A DNA stretch of 64,000 bases from Dietzia massiliensis (GTDB taxonomy: Bacteria; Actinomycetota; Actinomycetes; Mycobacteriales; Mycobacteriaceae). The DNA lies in the NCBI RefSeq assembly GCF_018390595.1, contig NZ_JAHBAV010000009.1, positions 1 to 64,000 of the forward strand. The letters run 5' to 3'. The translations under genes and the position numbers were made by a program. Below, piece by piece: positions 1-8,119 of the stretch. Below the pieces are notes generated by a model. It saw nothing but the letters and a program-made list of their open reading frames with translations, did no database searches and was not told the origin of the DNA. Numbering within the stretch: position 1 is the first letter of the stretch; each line of letters opens with the position of its first letter.

Positions 1-101
1 CGCCTACTCGGGGTCGGGACCGGGCGCGATCACCGCCGGTTGCGTGGCCCCCGCCGCCGCCACCGGCGGTGATCGCGCCCGGTCCCGACCCCGAGTAGGC
101 G
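1..101. repeat. Perfect 40-bp inverted repeat at window edge
   Basis: Bases 1-40 are the exact reverse complement of bases 62-101, separated by a 21-nt loop (41-61). The match starts at the very first base and stops at position 41/61. It lies inside the reading frame of the gene that crosses the window edge, so the last 33 or so codons read into a mirror image of themselves. A foldback of this kind exactly at a sequence end is more often an assembly or library artefact than a natural hairpin. Confidence 0.95.
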
Positions 102-679
102 ACCGTCGTGGCGTTGATCGCGCCGCCGGTGCTGCTGTCCGCGGCGAGCGCGCCCGGCATGCGCGGCGCCGGCGGGATGCCCGCGGCGATCGCCCGCATC
201 TCCGCCGTGGGGATCCGGAGTTCGTTCTGTACGCGCTCGGCCACCTGTATGCCTCGCGCCAGGTGCTCGGCGGCCAGTCCGAGCAACGCCCCCTGGCCGG
301 CCGGGGTCACGAGCGCGGGCCCGAGGGCGGCGGCGCGGGCGAGGAACTGCTGGACGATGCCGATCACCTCGACGGTGCCGCGGACCACGATCTCCGCCGC
401 GACCGCCGTGACGCGCGCGATCTCCGCCGCGGACTCGCCGAGCGCGCCCATGGTCCGCCCGACCTCGGCGATCGAGTGGGCCGCGCCGAGGGAGGCTAGC
501 GAGTTCCACGACTCGGACAGCAGCCGCTCGAGGGACGGCCCCATCTGCTGGGCCAGCTCCAAGCCCTCGCTGACCGGCCGCATGATGTCGCGGGCCTCGT
601 CGGGGACGAACTCCTCTGCGGACAGCAGGTCGAGGATCTGCCTGATGGGGCCCGCGTAGGCCAACGCGTCGGCGATCAC
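1..679 (-). CDS. Helical protein paired with type VII target, 3' end missing
   Basis: Reading frame opens with GTG at 679, only 4 nt after the stop of the upstream gene, and stays open to the window edge (226 codons seen). Starts MIADALAYAGPIRQILDLL. About 170 residues are Ala-rich and predicted helical with a single Trp near residue 55 and no membrane segment, followed by a Gly-rich stretch. I do not recognise a family. Tight coupling to an EspC-like gene suggests a secreted partner or effector of a type VII (ESX) system, which is inference. Residues after about 193 lie in the inverted repeat and should not be trusted. No stop codon is present, so length is unknown. Confidence 0.6.
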   Translation of the reverse strand, partial: MIADALAYAGPIRQILDLLSAEEFVPDEARDIMRPVSEGLELAQQMGPSLERLLSESWNSLASLGAAHSIAEVGRTMGALGESAAEIARVTAVAAEIVVRGTVEVIGIVQQFLARAAALGPALVTPAGQGALLGLAAEHLARGIQVAERVQNELRIPTAEMRAIAAGIPPAPRMPGALAADSSTGGAINATTVAYSGSGPGAITAGGGGGGHATGGDRARSRPRVG

Positions 680-683
680 CGGA

Positions 684-1103
684 TCACACCCGCCTCTCGG
701 TCATGTCGGGCCCCGCCGAGCCCGCACCCGCCGATCCCGCGGCACTCGCCGCTCCTGCGCCGCCGGCGCCCGCCGCTCCCGCTGTGCCGGTGCCCGCCGC
801 CCCGATGGCGGCCGCGCCCGCGGCGTCGGACTCCTCGAACAGCCGGCCGGTCTGCAGCACCAGGTCACCGGCGGCGTCCGTGACGCGCGTGAGGCCGGCC
901 AGCACCTCGCGATGCCGTGCGGTGGCGGCCAGTAGAGCGGACATGAAGTCGGCCCCGACCGGCCCCACAACCGGTGCGACCGCGTCGATCGGCACCGCGT
1001 CGACCGCCTCGAGCGCGCTCCCCAGCGTGTCGGCCAGGGTGGTCAGTCCCGTGCCCAGTTCCCGTAAACCGTCGACATCGACATCGATCGCCCCGTCCGC
1101 CAT
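684..1103 (-). CDS. EspC-like type VII secretion target protein
   Basis: 139 residues. The first 95 residues form two predicted helices with the general pattern of the EspC/type VII secretion target family (PF10824): an N-terminal 'vd.dgLrelgtgL..la' helix, a central 'fmsALlaataRhrevLagLtr' helix and a final 'lfeEsDaAgaaAi' end. The last 40 residues are almost only Ala, Gly and Ser, ending MTERRV. No signal peptide or membrane segment, as expected for ESX substrates, which are exported folded as dimers. A GAGG-type ribosome site precedes ATG 1103. It is followed 4 nt later by a helical gene that could be its partner. No ESX core gene (eccC, esxA/B) lies in the window. Family assignment is by pattern only. 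Confidence 0.6.
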   Translation of the reverse strand: MADGAIDVDVDGLRELGTGLTTLADTLGSALEAVDAVPIDAVAPVVGPVGADFMSALLAATARHREVLAGLTRVTDAAGDLVLQTGRLFEESDAAGAAAIGAAGTGTAGAAGAGGAGAASAAGSAGAGSAGPDMTERRV

Positions 1104-1201
1104 GGCCTCGTCCCCTCAACGCCGTCTTCTCGTCCGTCACAGGGTTCGACGCGCAGGGGAGGCGATCCGGTTCCACCCGATCCACGATTTGTCCGGTGTG
1201 G

Positions 1202-1207
1202 AATCCT
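1202..1207 (+). promoter_or_regulatory. -10 element of leaderless upp
   Basis: AATCCT ends 7 nt before ATG 1215, the spacing expected when transcription starts on the start codon. Confidence 0.45.
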
Positions 1208-1214
1208 GACGGGC

Positions 1215-1838
1215 ATGGACATCATCGTCGTGGACCACCCGCTGGTCGGGGACCGGCTCCGAACCCTGCGCGATTCCGCCACCGACACCGCCGGGTTCCG
1301 GGCCGCGATGGACGCGCTCGGGACCATGCTCTGTTACGAGGCGTTCCGCTCGATCCCGACGAAGCAGGTCCCGGTGACCACCCCCATCGTCGAGACGACG
1401 GGGGTGGCCGTGGACGGCGTGCCGCTGGTCGTCCCGGTCCTGCGCGCGGGCCTGGGCCTGCTGGATCCGGCCACCCGGTTGCTGCCCGGGGCGCAGGTCG
1501 GGTTCATCGGCCTGGCCCGCGACGAGGAGAGCCACGAGCCGGTGTCGTATCTGTGCTCGCTGCCCGAGGACCTCACCGGTCGCCACGTGGTCGTGCTCGA
1601 CCCGATGCTCGCGACCGGCGGCTCACTGGTCACGACGCTGGAGACGCTCGCGGCGCGGGGCGCGACCGGCCTGACGGTGGTGTGCGTCCTGTGCGCGCCG
1701 GAGGGGATCGAGGCCGTGCGCGAGTCGGGTCTGGCGGCGACGCTGGTCACCGCGACGATCGACGAGCGTCTCGACGAGAACGCCTTCATCGTCCCCGGCC
1801 TGGGCGACGCGGGCGACCGCCTCTTCGGCCCCCGCTGA
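1215..1838 (+). CDS. upp: Uracil phosphoribosyltransferase
   Basis: 207 residues, the normal length. Cytosolic salvage enzyme that joins uracil to PRPP to give UMP. The PRPP-binding loop reads VVVLDPMLATGGS at residues 125-137, and the uracil-binding C-terminal segment FIVPGLGDAGDRLFG is intact. N-terminal MDIIVVDHPLVGDRLRTLRD is typical. It stands alone on the plus strand and converges with pmmB, with a hairpin between them. In M. tuberculosis upp is likewise next to pmmB and deoD (Rv3309c-Rv3307). Start chosen at ATG 1215, which has no ribosome site but sits 7 nt after a -10-like hexamer. Confidence 0.95.
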   Translation: MDIIVVDHPLVGDRLRTLRDSATDTAGFRAAMDALGTMLCYEAFRSIPTKQVPVTTPIVETTGVAVDGVPLVVPVLRAGLGLLDPATRLLPGAQVGFIGLARDEESHEPVSYLCSLPEDLTGRHVVVLDPMLATGGSLVTTLETLAARGATGLTVVCVLCAPEGIEAVRESGLAATLVTATIDERLDENAFIVPGLGDAGDRLFGPR

Positions 1839-1859
1839 CGGCTCGGGGCGGCTGACGCC

Positions 1860-1881
1860 TCCGACGGGCGGTCCCGTCGGA
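1860..1881. terminator. Hairpin between convergent upp and pmmB
   Basis: Perfect 9-bp arms (1860-1868 and 1873-1881, TCCGACGGG / CCCGTCGGA) with a 4-nt loop, 11 bases before the pmmB stop. No T tract; could serve both strands. Confidence 0.5.
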
Positions 1882-1891
1882 CGCCCGCAGC

Positions 1892-3445
1892 TCAGTCCAC
1901 GTCGCCGCGGGCCACGGCCTCGGCGACGGCACCGGCCACCGCCTCGCCCAGCACCGCCAGCCGCCGCTCGGCATCGTCCCGGTCCGCGGGCGACGGCCCG
2001 GGCGGGGTCCACGCCTCCACGTACGTCTTGAGCAGGGGCTCCGTGCCCGAGGGGCGCACCACCGCACGTGCACCGTCGACGTCCACCCGCAGGCCCGCCG
2101 TGCCGTCGAGCGCGCGCACCGTGCCGACGGCGACGAGCAGCGCGCCCACCCGGTCCAGCACGGCCCCCGCGTCGGTCCCGGCGGCCAGCGGCAGCGGGAC
2201 GTTGCGCCGCACGTGCGCCCCGAACTCCCCGGCGAGCGCGTCGAGCCGCGCGGCGACCGACGGGCCGCCGGAGCCGACCATCGCGCACCACGCCGCGGCC
2301 GCCGCGATGCCGTCCTTGTCGGCCACGAGGTCCGGCAGCACGCAGTGCCCGATGGCCTCCTCATAGGCGTAGCGGAGCGGCTCACCGGCGCGCACGAGCC
2401 ACTTGAACCCGGTCAGCGTCTCCACGTGCCGCCCCCCGCGCGCCGGGACCAGCAGGGACGGCAGCCGCGAGGACACGATCGTCGACGCCACGACCGGCAC
2501 CCTCGCATCGGCCTCCGCGTCCGCCCCCGGACCGCCGCCCGCGCCCGGGAGCGGCTGGCGCAGCAGATGATCGGCCAGGACCGCCCCGGTCTCGTCGCCG
2601 TCGAGCATCCGCCACCGCCCGTCCTGGCCGGCCAGCCCGACAGCGCAGCGATCGGCGTCGGGGTCGAGCGCGATCGCCACGTCGGCGTCGATCCGCGCCG
2701 CGAGCGCCAGCAGCCGCGCCGTCGTGTCGGGCGCCTCGGGATTCGGCGAGGCGACGGTGGGGAAGTCCGGGTCGGGGTCGGCCTGCTCGCGCACCATCGT
2801 CACATCGTCCACACCGATGCCGGCCAGGACGCGGACGCAGAGATCGCCCCCCACCCCGTGGACGGGGGTCAGGGCCACGCGGGGTGGCCGAGCCGGCCGG
2901 GGCAGGGCCGCGACGACGGAGGCCACGTAGTCGTCGACCAGCGTGGGGTCCACCCGCACCGACCCGGGGGCGGGGCCGGTGCGCGCCGATCCGGGCGCGG
3001 CCGTGGGGACCGTGACCCCCTCGCGCGCCGCGGCGCGCAGGTGCCGCTCGATGTGGGCGTCCGTGGGCGGGATGATCTGCGCGCCCCCGCGCCCGTAGAC
3101 CTTGACGCCGTTGTCGCCGGGCGGGTTGTGAGACGCGGTCACCATGAGCCCGGCGGCGGCGCCGCGCGCGCGGACCGCCGCGGCGACGACCGGGGTGGCC
3201 ACCGGGGATCCGGGGACGACGACGACGAGGTCGCGCGCCGCCAACACCGCAGCCGCGACGTCGACGAATCGGGCGGACCCGTGCCGGGCGTCCCCGCCCA
3301 CGATGACCGTCGAACCGGAGGGTTCATGTTCGCGCAGGTGCCGGGTGACGGCGGTGGCGACCAGGGCGACGGTCCGGTCGTTCATCTCGTCCGGCCCGGG
3401 CCCGAGGGGAGCGCGGACGCCGGCGGTGCCGAAGGTCAGGGGCAC
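1892..3445 (-). CDS. pmmB: Phosphomannomutase/phosphoglucomutase (PmmB)
   Basis: 517 residues; alpha-D-phosphohexomutase family, interconverting hexose 6- and 1-phosphates. The phosphoserine loop TASHNP is at residues 103-108 (Ser105), the metal loop DPDADRCAVGL and the sugar loop EEAIGHC follow, and the phosphate-binding motif RPSGTEPLLKTYVEA is near the C terminus. Domain order is that of the M. tuberculosis PmmB (Rv3308) position next to upp and deoD. The middle of the protein has an Asp/Ala/Gly-rich insertion. A second, distinct mutase gene (pmmA) lies at 29511-30887, so this one may act more on ribose or glucose phosphates generated by the adjacent nucleoside phosphorylase; that is inference. 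Confidence 0.92.
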   Translation of the reverse strand: MPLTFGTAGVRAPLGPGPDEMNDRTVALVATAVTRHLREHEPSGSTVIVGGDARHGSARFVDVAAAVLAARDLVVVVPGSPVATPVVAAAVRARGAAAGLMVTASHNPPGDNGVKVYGRGGAQIIPPTDAHIERHLRAAAREGVTVPTAAPGSARTGPAPGSVRVDPTLVDDYVASVVAALPRPARPPRVALTPVHGVGGDLCVRVLAGIGVDDVTMVREQADPDPDFPTVASPNPEAPDTTARLLALAARIDADVAIALDPDADRCAVGLAGQDGRWRMLDGDETGAVLADHLLRQPLPGAGGGPGADAEADARVPVVASTIVSSRLPSLLVPARGGRHVETLTGFKWLVRAGEPLRYAYEEAIGHCVLPDLVADKDGIAAAAAWCAMVGSGGPSVAARLDALAGEFGAHVRRNVPLPLAAGTDAGAVLDRVGALLVAVGTVRALDGTAGLRVDVDGARAVVRPSGTEPLLKTYVEAWTPPGPSPADRDDAERRLAVLGEAVAGAVAEAVARGDVD

Positions 3446-3483
3446 GGGCTGCTCCGTCGGTTCCTCGCGGTGAGCATAGGCGG

Positions 3484-4365
3484 TCAGGCCCGGGCGACGA
3501 CCGGGACGAGCGCGCGCAGCGCTCCGGTGAGGCGGGCGGATCCGGCGGCGCCGGCGGCCAGGACCTCCGCGTGGTCGAGGGGCTGACCGGTGACGCCGGC
3601 GGCGAGGTTGGTCACCAGCGACACGGCGACCACGTCCAGACCCAACGCGCGGGCGGTGATGGTCTCGGGCACGGTCGACATGCCCACGAGGTCCGCGCCG
3701 AGGGTTCGCAGCATCGTGATCTCGGCCGGGGTCTCGTACTGCGGGCCGGGCATGGCGGCGTAGACGCCCTCGGCGGGACGCGCGTCCGTGTGGGCGGGGT
3801 CGGCACCCGGATCAGCGCCGGCGACCTCCCCCGCCCCGGCGGCCGCGATGGCGTCGGCGGACGCGGCGCGCAGGCGCGGGGAGTAGGCGTCCACCATGTC
3901 GACGAACCGCGGCCCGGTCAGCGGCGAGCGCCCGGTGAGGTTGAGGTGGTCGCGGATGAGCACGAGATCCCCGACGGTCATGTCGTCCCGCAGGCCACCG
4001 GCGGCGTTGGTGAGCACCAGCGTGCGGGCTCCGACGGCGGCCGCGACGTGGGCGGGGTGGACGACGGGCCCGGTACCCGCGCCCTCGTAGAGGTGGGTGC
4101 GGCCGGCCACCGACAGCAGCGGCACGCCGTCGACGAGGCAGCTGGTCACGGTGCCGCGGTGACCGGCGGCCGTGGGGGTGACGAACCCGGGCAGGTCGGC
4201 GGCCGCGACGGTCACGGCCGTGCCCGGGTCGGCGAGCCCGGCGACGACCTCGGACCATCCCGAGCCCAACACGAGGGCGATGTCGTGGCGGTCGCGACCG
4301 CTCAGTCGCGCGATCTGTGCGGCCGCGTCGCGGGCGTCGTCGGTGGGGGAGAGCAGGGGCGCCAT
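3484..4365 (-). CDS. deoD: Purine nucleoside phosphorylase
   Basis: 293 residues from ATG 4365. Trimeric class PNP: phosphorolysis of inosine and guanosine to base plus ribose-1-phosphate. Visible motifs are [13 protein letters not shown] near the N terminus (phosphate loop), [66 protein letters not shown] and the base-binding segment [37 protein letters not shown] longer frame reaches 4440, but that would overlap the end of the upstream gene and adds a non-family, Cys-rich tail; the start at 4365 leaves a 7-nt gap after that stop. Some 20 extra residues (Ala/Asp/Pro-rich) sit before [14 protein letters not shown]. Confidence 0.93.
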   Translation of the reverse strand: MAPLLSPTDDARDAAAQIARLSGRDRHDIALVLGSGWSEVVAGLADPGTAVTVAAADLPGFVTPTAAGHRGTVTSCLVDGVPLLSVAGRTHLYEGAGTGPVVHPAHVAAAVGARTLVLTNAAGGLRDDMTVGDLVLIRDHLNLTGRSPLTGPRFVDMVDAYSPRLRAASADAIAAAGAGEVAGADPGADPAHTDARPAEGVYAAMPGPQYETPAEITMLRTLGADLVGMSTVPETITARALGLDVVAVSLVTNLAAGVTGQPLDHAEVLAAGAAGSARLTGALRALVPVVARA

Positions 4366-4372
4366 CGGCTGC

Positions 4373-4906
4373 TCAGGCGCCCGGGCCGACGTTGCGTGAT
4401 TCCCGCGTGCGCAGCTCGTGCACGTACTGGTCGGGGGCACCCGCGCACTCGGCGGCGTCAGCGAGCAGACCGAGGTACCTCGCCGACGGCAGCCCGCCCT
4501 CGAAGGCGTCCATGACGTACAGCCACGCGAGCACGGTGTCGTCGGTGCCGGTGGGGGTGGTGTCCACGGCGAACTCGGATTCCTGGGCGTCGACCGGGGG
4601 GCCGTCGGGCACGGTCGGCTGGCGGGTGACGCGGACGCGGATCTTCCGCGCGGGCATCTCGTCGGTGCCCTCCCAGCGGTCGAGGGCCCGGACGTCCTCC
4701 TCGGGGACGTCGTAGAGCACCACGAAGACCCTCGACCCCTGGTCCGGCACGACCGTGGCGACAGCGCCCTCCCAGGTGGGATCGTCCCCGGCGAAGGTGA
4801 GGCGCCAGCCGTCCACCCACCCGGTCCCGGCGAAGGGGGAGTGCGGCGCGCGGGTGTTCATCTGATCGGGATGCATGTTCGTCCCGTACGCGGCGTAGAG
4901 AGGCAC
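4373..4906 (-). CDS. Gamma-glutamylcyclotransferase-like protein (Rv3304 family)
   Basis: 177 residues starting [16 protein letters not shown], the N-terminal signature of the gamma-glutamylcyclotransferase fold (small-molecule binding YGSN-type loop). The rest ([44 protein letters not shown]) closely follows the Rv3304 protein of M. tuberculosis, which sits in the same place beside lpdA. Reaction not established for this subgroup. I chose GTG 4906 over GTG 4912 because a TAGGGT hexamer (4914-4919) lies exactly 7 nt upstream of 4906, the leaderless spacing repeated across this window. It is divergent from lpdA and followed by pnp after 7 nt, so the two probably share a transcript. Confidence 0.82.
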   Translation of the reverse strand: MPLYAAYGTNMHPDQMNTRAPHSPFAGTGWVDGWRLTFAGDDPTWEGAVATVVPDQGSRVFVVLYDVPEEDVRALDRWEGTDEMPARKIRVRVTRQPTVPDGPPVDAQESEFAVDTTPTGTDDTVLAWLYVMDAFEGGLPSARYLGLLADAAECAGAPDQYVHELRTRESRNVGPGA

Positions 4907-4913
4907 GGCCACA

Positions 4914-4919
4914 ACCCTA
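4914..4919 (-). promoter_or_regulatory. -10 element of leaderless Rv3304-like gene
   Basis: TAGGGT on the minus strand, 7 nt before GTG 4906. It decides the start codon. Confidence 0.6.
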
Positions 4920-5056
4920 GTCCCTGGGGGCGGCACCGGGCCCGACGTCCTCGGCCCCGGTCGGGTCGTTCGACTACCGTGTACGGCGGACGTGACGCGG
5001 TCCGCCACAGCGGGGCGCGGCGCTCGGCCCTTACCCCTGTGAGCCGTGGAGGACAT

Positions 5057-6463
5057 GTGACGCAACGCATCATCATCATCGGCGGCGGACCCGCCGGCTA
5101 CGAGGCGGCGCTGGTCGCCGCCCAGTACGGTGCGGACGTCACGATCGTCGACTCGGACGGCATCGGCGGCAACTGTGTGCTCAGCGACTGCGTGCCGTCC
5201 AAGACGTTCATCGCCACCACGGGCGTGCGCACGGACATGCGTCGCGCCGAGGAGATGGGCGTCCAGGCGCACTTCGACCCCACCGCGTACAAACTCGGGC
5301 AGGTCAACGGGCGTGTGAAGTCGCTCGCCCGTGCGCAGTCCGCCGACATCCGGGCGCAGCTGCAGCGTGAGGGCGTGCGGCTGATCTCCGGCTGGGCGCG
5401 TCTGCACGACTCCCAGCCGGGCATGGCCTCGCACCGGGTGGCCGTGACCTTCGAGAACGGGCAGGAGAAGATCTTCGACGCCGACGTGGTCCTCATGGCC
5501 ACCGGGTCCAGCCCCCGCGTGCTACGGGGCGCCGAACCCGACGGCGAGCGGATCCTCAACTGGCGTCAGCTCTATGACCTCACCGAGCTGCCCACCCACC
5601 TGGTCGTCATCGGCTCGGGCGTCACCGGTGCCGAGTTCGTCTCGGCGTTCACCGAGATGGGCGTTAAGGTCACCATGGTCTCCAGCCGCGACCGGGTGCT
5701 GCCGCACGAGGACGCCGACGCCGCCCTGGTGCTGGAAGAGGCCCTGAGCGAGCGTGGCGTGTCGCTGGTCAAGCACGCGCGCGCCGACGCGGTCGAGCAC
5801 TTCGAGGACGGCATCATCGTCCGCCTCGGCGACGGGCGCACGGTCAAGGGCACGCACGCCCTCATCTGCGTCGGTTCGGTGCCCAACACCCAGGGCCTCG
5901 GCCTGGAGAACGCGGGCGTCGAGCTGCAGCCCAGTGGCCACATCAAGGTCGACCGCGTCTCCCGCACCACCGCCCCGGGCATCTACGCCGGTGGCGACTG
6001 CACGGACCTGTTCCCGCTGGCCTCGGTGGCCGCCATGCAGGGCCGCATCGCGATGTACCACGCGCTCGGTGAGGGCGTGAACCCCATCAAGCTGCGGACC
6101 GTCGCCTCCGCGGTGTTCACGCGGCCCGAGATCGCCACGGTCGGCATCTCGCACGCGCAGATCGAGAGCGGCGAGGTCCCCGCCCGCGTCGAGGTCATGC
6201 CGCTGGCCGGCAACCCGCGGGCCAAGATGCGCAGCCTGCGGCGCGGCTTCGTCAAGCTCTTCTGTCGCCCGGCCTCCGGCGTGGTGATCGGCGGCGTGGT
6301 CGTGGCCCCCACGGCGTCCGAGCTGATCCTGCCGATCTCGGTGGCGGTCCGGAATCAGCTGACGGTGGGCGACCTCGCGGGGTCGTTCTCGGTGTACCCG
6401 TCCATGACGGGCACGATCACCGAGTCGGCCCGCCAGCTCATGCGCCACGACGACCTGGACTGA
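5057..6463 (+). CDS. lpdA: NAD(P)H quinone reductase, flavoprotein disulfide reductase family (LpdA)
   Basis: 468 residues from GTG 5057, preceded by GGAGGA at 5048-5053. Domains: FAD-binding Rossmann fold (IIIIGGGPAGYEAAL, residues 5-19), NAD(P)-binding fold (VVIGSGVTGAEFVSAF), second FAD motif GIYAGGDCTD, then the dimerisation domain. The sequence follows M. tuberculosis LpdA (Rv3303c), a quinone reductase rather than a lipoamide dehydrogenase; like it, the C-terminal His-Glu catalytic pair is absent (VYPSMTGTITESAR). Unlike it, both redox cysteines are present here (C40-VLSD-C45), where M. tuberculosis has Ala in the first place. Neighbouring glpK and glpD match the M. tuberculosis order lpdA-glpD2. 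Confidence 0.93.
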   Translation: MTQRIIIIGGGPAGYEAALVAAQYGADVTIVDSDGIGGNCVLSDCVPSKTFIATTGVRTDMRRAEEMGVQAHFDPTAYKLGQVNGRVKSLARAQSADIRAQLQREGVRLISGWARLHDSQPGMASHRVAVTFENGQEKIFDADVVLMATGSSPRVLRGAEPDGERILNWRQLYDLTELPTHLVVIGSGVTGAEFVSAFTEMGVKVTMVSSRDRVLPHEDADAALVLEEALSERGVSLVKHARADAVEHFEDGIIVRLGDGRTVKGTHALICVGSVPNTQGLGLENAGVELQPSGHIKVDRVSRTTAPGIYAGGDCTDLFPLASVAAMQGRIAMYHALGEGVNPIKLRTVASAVFTRPEIATVGISHAQIESGEVPARVEVMPLAGNPRAKMRSLRRGFVKLFCRPASGVVIGGVVVAPTASELILPISVAVRNQLTVGDLAGSFSVYPSMTGTITESARQLMRHDDLD

Positions 6464-6478
6464 TCGCGCCCGCCGGGC

Positions 6479-8038
6479 TCAGCCCTCGGCGTCCGCCCAG
6501 CAGAGCGTGCGCTCGACCGCGTCGTTCCACCGCGCGAGCAGCCGTTCGCGCTCCTGCCCGGGCATCTGCGGCGACCAGCGGCAGTCCTCCCGCCACAACT
6601 CGCGTAGGCGGTCGGGCGAATCCCACTGACCCACCGCCAACCCGGCCGCGAACGCGGCCCCGAGCGCGGTGGTCTCGGTGACCTGGGGCCGGATCACGTC
6701 CACGCCGAGGATGTCGGCCTGGAACTGCATGAGGTAGTCGTTGACCACCATCCCGCCGTCGACGCGCAGCGAATCCGCGGACTCACCGGCGTCGGCCACC
6801 ATCGCGTCGGTCATCTCGCGGGTCTGGAACGCGGTCGCCTCCAGGGCCGCTCGGGCCAGGTGCGCGCGCGTGTGGAAGCGGGTGAGCCCCACCATCGCGC
6901 CACGGGCGTCCGGCCGCCAGCGCGGGGCCAGCAGCCCCGAGAACGCGGGCACCAGATAACAGTCCCCGTTGTCCTCGAGCGACTTGGCCAAATCCTCCGT
7001 CTCGCCCGCGGTGGAGATCACCCCGAGGTTGTCACGCAGCCACTGCACCAACGACCCGGCCACGGCCACCGAGCCCTCCAGCGCGTAGACCGGGTCGTCG
7101 TCCGCGAGCTTGTAGGCCACGGTGGTGAGCAGGCCGTTGTCGCTGAACTGAGGCGTCGTTCCCGTGTTGAGCAAGAGGAACGCGCCCGTTCCGTAGGTGT
7201 TCTTGGCCTCGCCGGGCTCGAAGCAGGTCTGGCCGAACATCGCGGCCTGCTGATCGCCGAGGATCCCCGCTATGGGCGTACCGCCGAACATTCTGCGCCG
7301 GGCCACGTGACCCAGCACCCCGGAGGAGGGGACGATCTCCGGGAGCATCGCGCGGGGCACACCGATCTCGCGACAGAGTTCCTCGCTCCACTGCAGGGTC
7401 CGCAGGTCCATGAGCAGAGTGCGCGACGCGTTGGTGACATCCGTGACGTGGAGGGCCGCCTCGCCGTCGTCACCCCCACGCCTCCCACCGGTCAGGTTCC
7501 ACACCAGCCACGAGTCGATGGTCCCCGCCAGCAGTTCCCCGGCCTCCGCGCGCTCGGTGCCGCGCTCTCCCCGGGAATCGAGGTGATCGAGGATCCACCG
7601 GATCTTGGGCCCGGCGAAGTAGGTCGACAGGGGCAGCCCGGTGACATCTCGGAAGCGGTCGTCTCCGTCGGGGTGTCCGTCGGCGAGGCGCGCACAGAGC
7701 CCCGACGTGCGCGTGTCCTGCCAGACGATCGCGTTGTAGACGGGCTCGCCGGTGACCCGATCCCACACCACGGTCGTCTCGCGCTGGTTGGTGATGCCGA
7801 TCGCGGTGACCGCCGCCGGCTCGAGGTCCACCCGGCCCGCCACCTGGCCCATCGCGGTGCGAACGTTCGCCCAGATCTCCATCGGATCGTGCTCCACCCA
7901 CCCCGCGCGCGGGAGGACCTGGCGGTGCTCCACCTGGACCGTCGCCGCGGGGACCGGCATGCCCTGGTTGTCGAAGAGTATCGCCCGCGTCGACGTGGTG
8001 CCCTGATCGATCGCCAGAATGTAGGTGTTGCGAGTCAC
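6479..8038 (-). CDS. glpK: Glycerol kinase
   Basis: 519 residues, full family length (FGGY kinases). Phosphorylates glycerol with ATP to sn-glycerol-3-phosphate. The N-terminal phosphate loop [13 protein letters not shown], the substrate segments ([24 protein letters not shown]), the [11 protein letters not shown] adenosine loop and the C-terminal [20 protein letters not shown] signature are all intact. GTG 8038 is the start: a TAGTCT hexamer lies 7 nt upstream and there is no ribosome site, so the mRNA is probably leaderless. It is divergent from glpD, and the two promoters overlap (see findings). Converges with lpdA with only 15 bp between stops. Confidence 0.96.
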   Translation of the reverse strand: MTRNTYILAIDQGTTSTRAILFDNQGMPVPAATVQVEHRQVLPRAGWVEHDPMEIWANVRTAMGQVAGRVDLEPAAVTAIGITNQRETTVVWDRVTGEPVYNAIVWQDTRTSGLCARLADGHPDGDDRFRDVTGLPLSTYFAGPKIRWILDHLDSRGERGTERAEAGELLAGTIDSWLVWNLTGGRRGGDDGEAALHVTDVTNASRTLLMDLRTLQWSEELCREIGVPRAMLPEIVPSSGVLGHVARRRMFGGTPIAGILGDQQAAMFGQTCFEPGEAKNTYGTGAFLLLNTGTTPQFSDNGLLTTVAYKLADDDPVYALEGSVAVAGSLVQWLRDNLGVISTAGETEDLAKSLEDNGDCYLVPAFSGLLAPRWRPDARGAMVGLTRFHTRAHLARAALEATAFQTREMTDAMVADAGESADSLRVDGGMVVNDYLMQFQADILGVDVIRPQVTETTALGAAFAAGLAVGQWDSPDRLRELWREDCRWSPQMPGQERERLLARWNDAVERTLCWADAEG

Positions 8039-8045
8039 GGGCCCA

Positions 8046-8051
8046 AGACTA
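8046..8051 (-). promoter_or_regulatory. -10 element of leaderless glpK
   Basis: TAGTCT on the minus strand, 7 nt before GTG 8038. Confidence 0.6.
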
Positions 8052-8065
8052 CGTCCGCCCGCGCG

Positions 8066-8071
8066 TAGAGT
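8066..8071 (+). promoter_or_regulatory. -10 element of glpD
   Basis: TAGAGT, about 48 nt before the glpD ATG, giving a leader of roughly 42 nt. It is only 14 bp from the oppositely directed glpK -10. Confidence 0.45.
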
Positions 8072-8119
8072 CGGGGCCGACTGGCCGGAACCCCACGCCC
8101 GGCCGTGGAGGGAGCGTCA

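Noticed and set aside
44..659. Plus-strand open frames opposite the first gene
   Set aside because: Arg/Ala-rich shadow frames without any motif; the minus-strand frame starting at GTG 679 reads as normal helical protein.
4366..4440. Longer N terminus for purine nucleoside phosphorylase
   Set aside because: It would overlap the preceding gene by some 68 bp, and adds [12 protein letters not shown], unlike the family. ATG 4365 fits spacing and homology.
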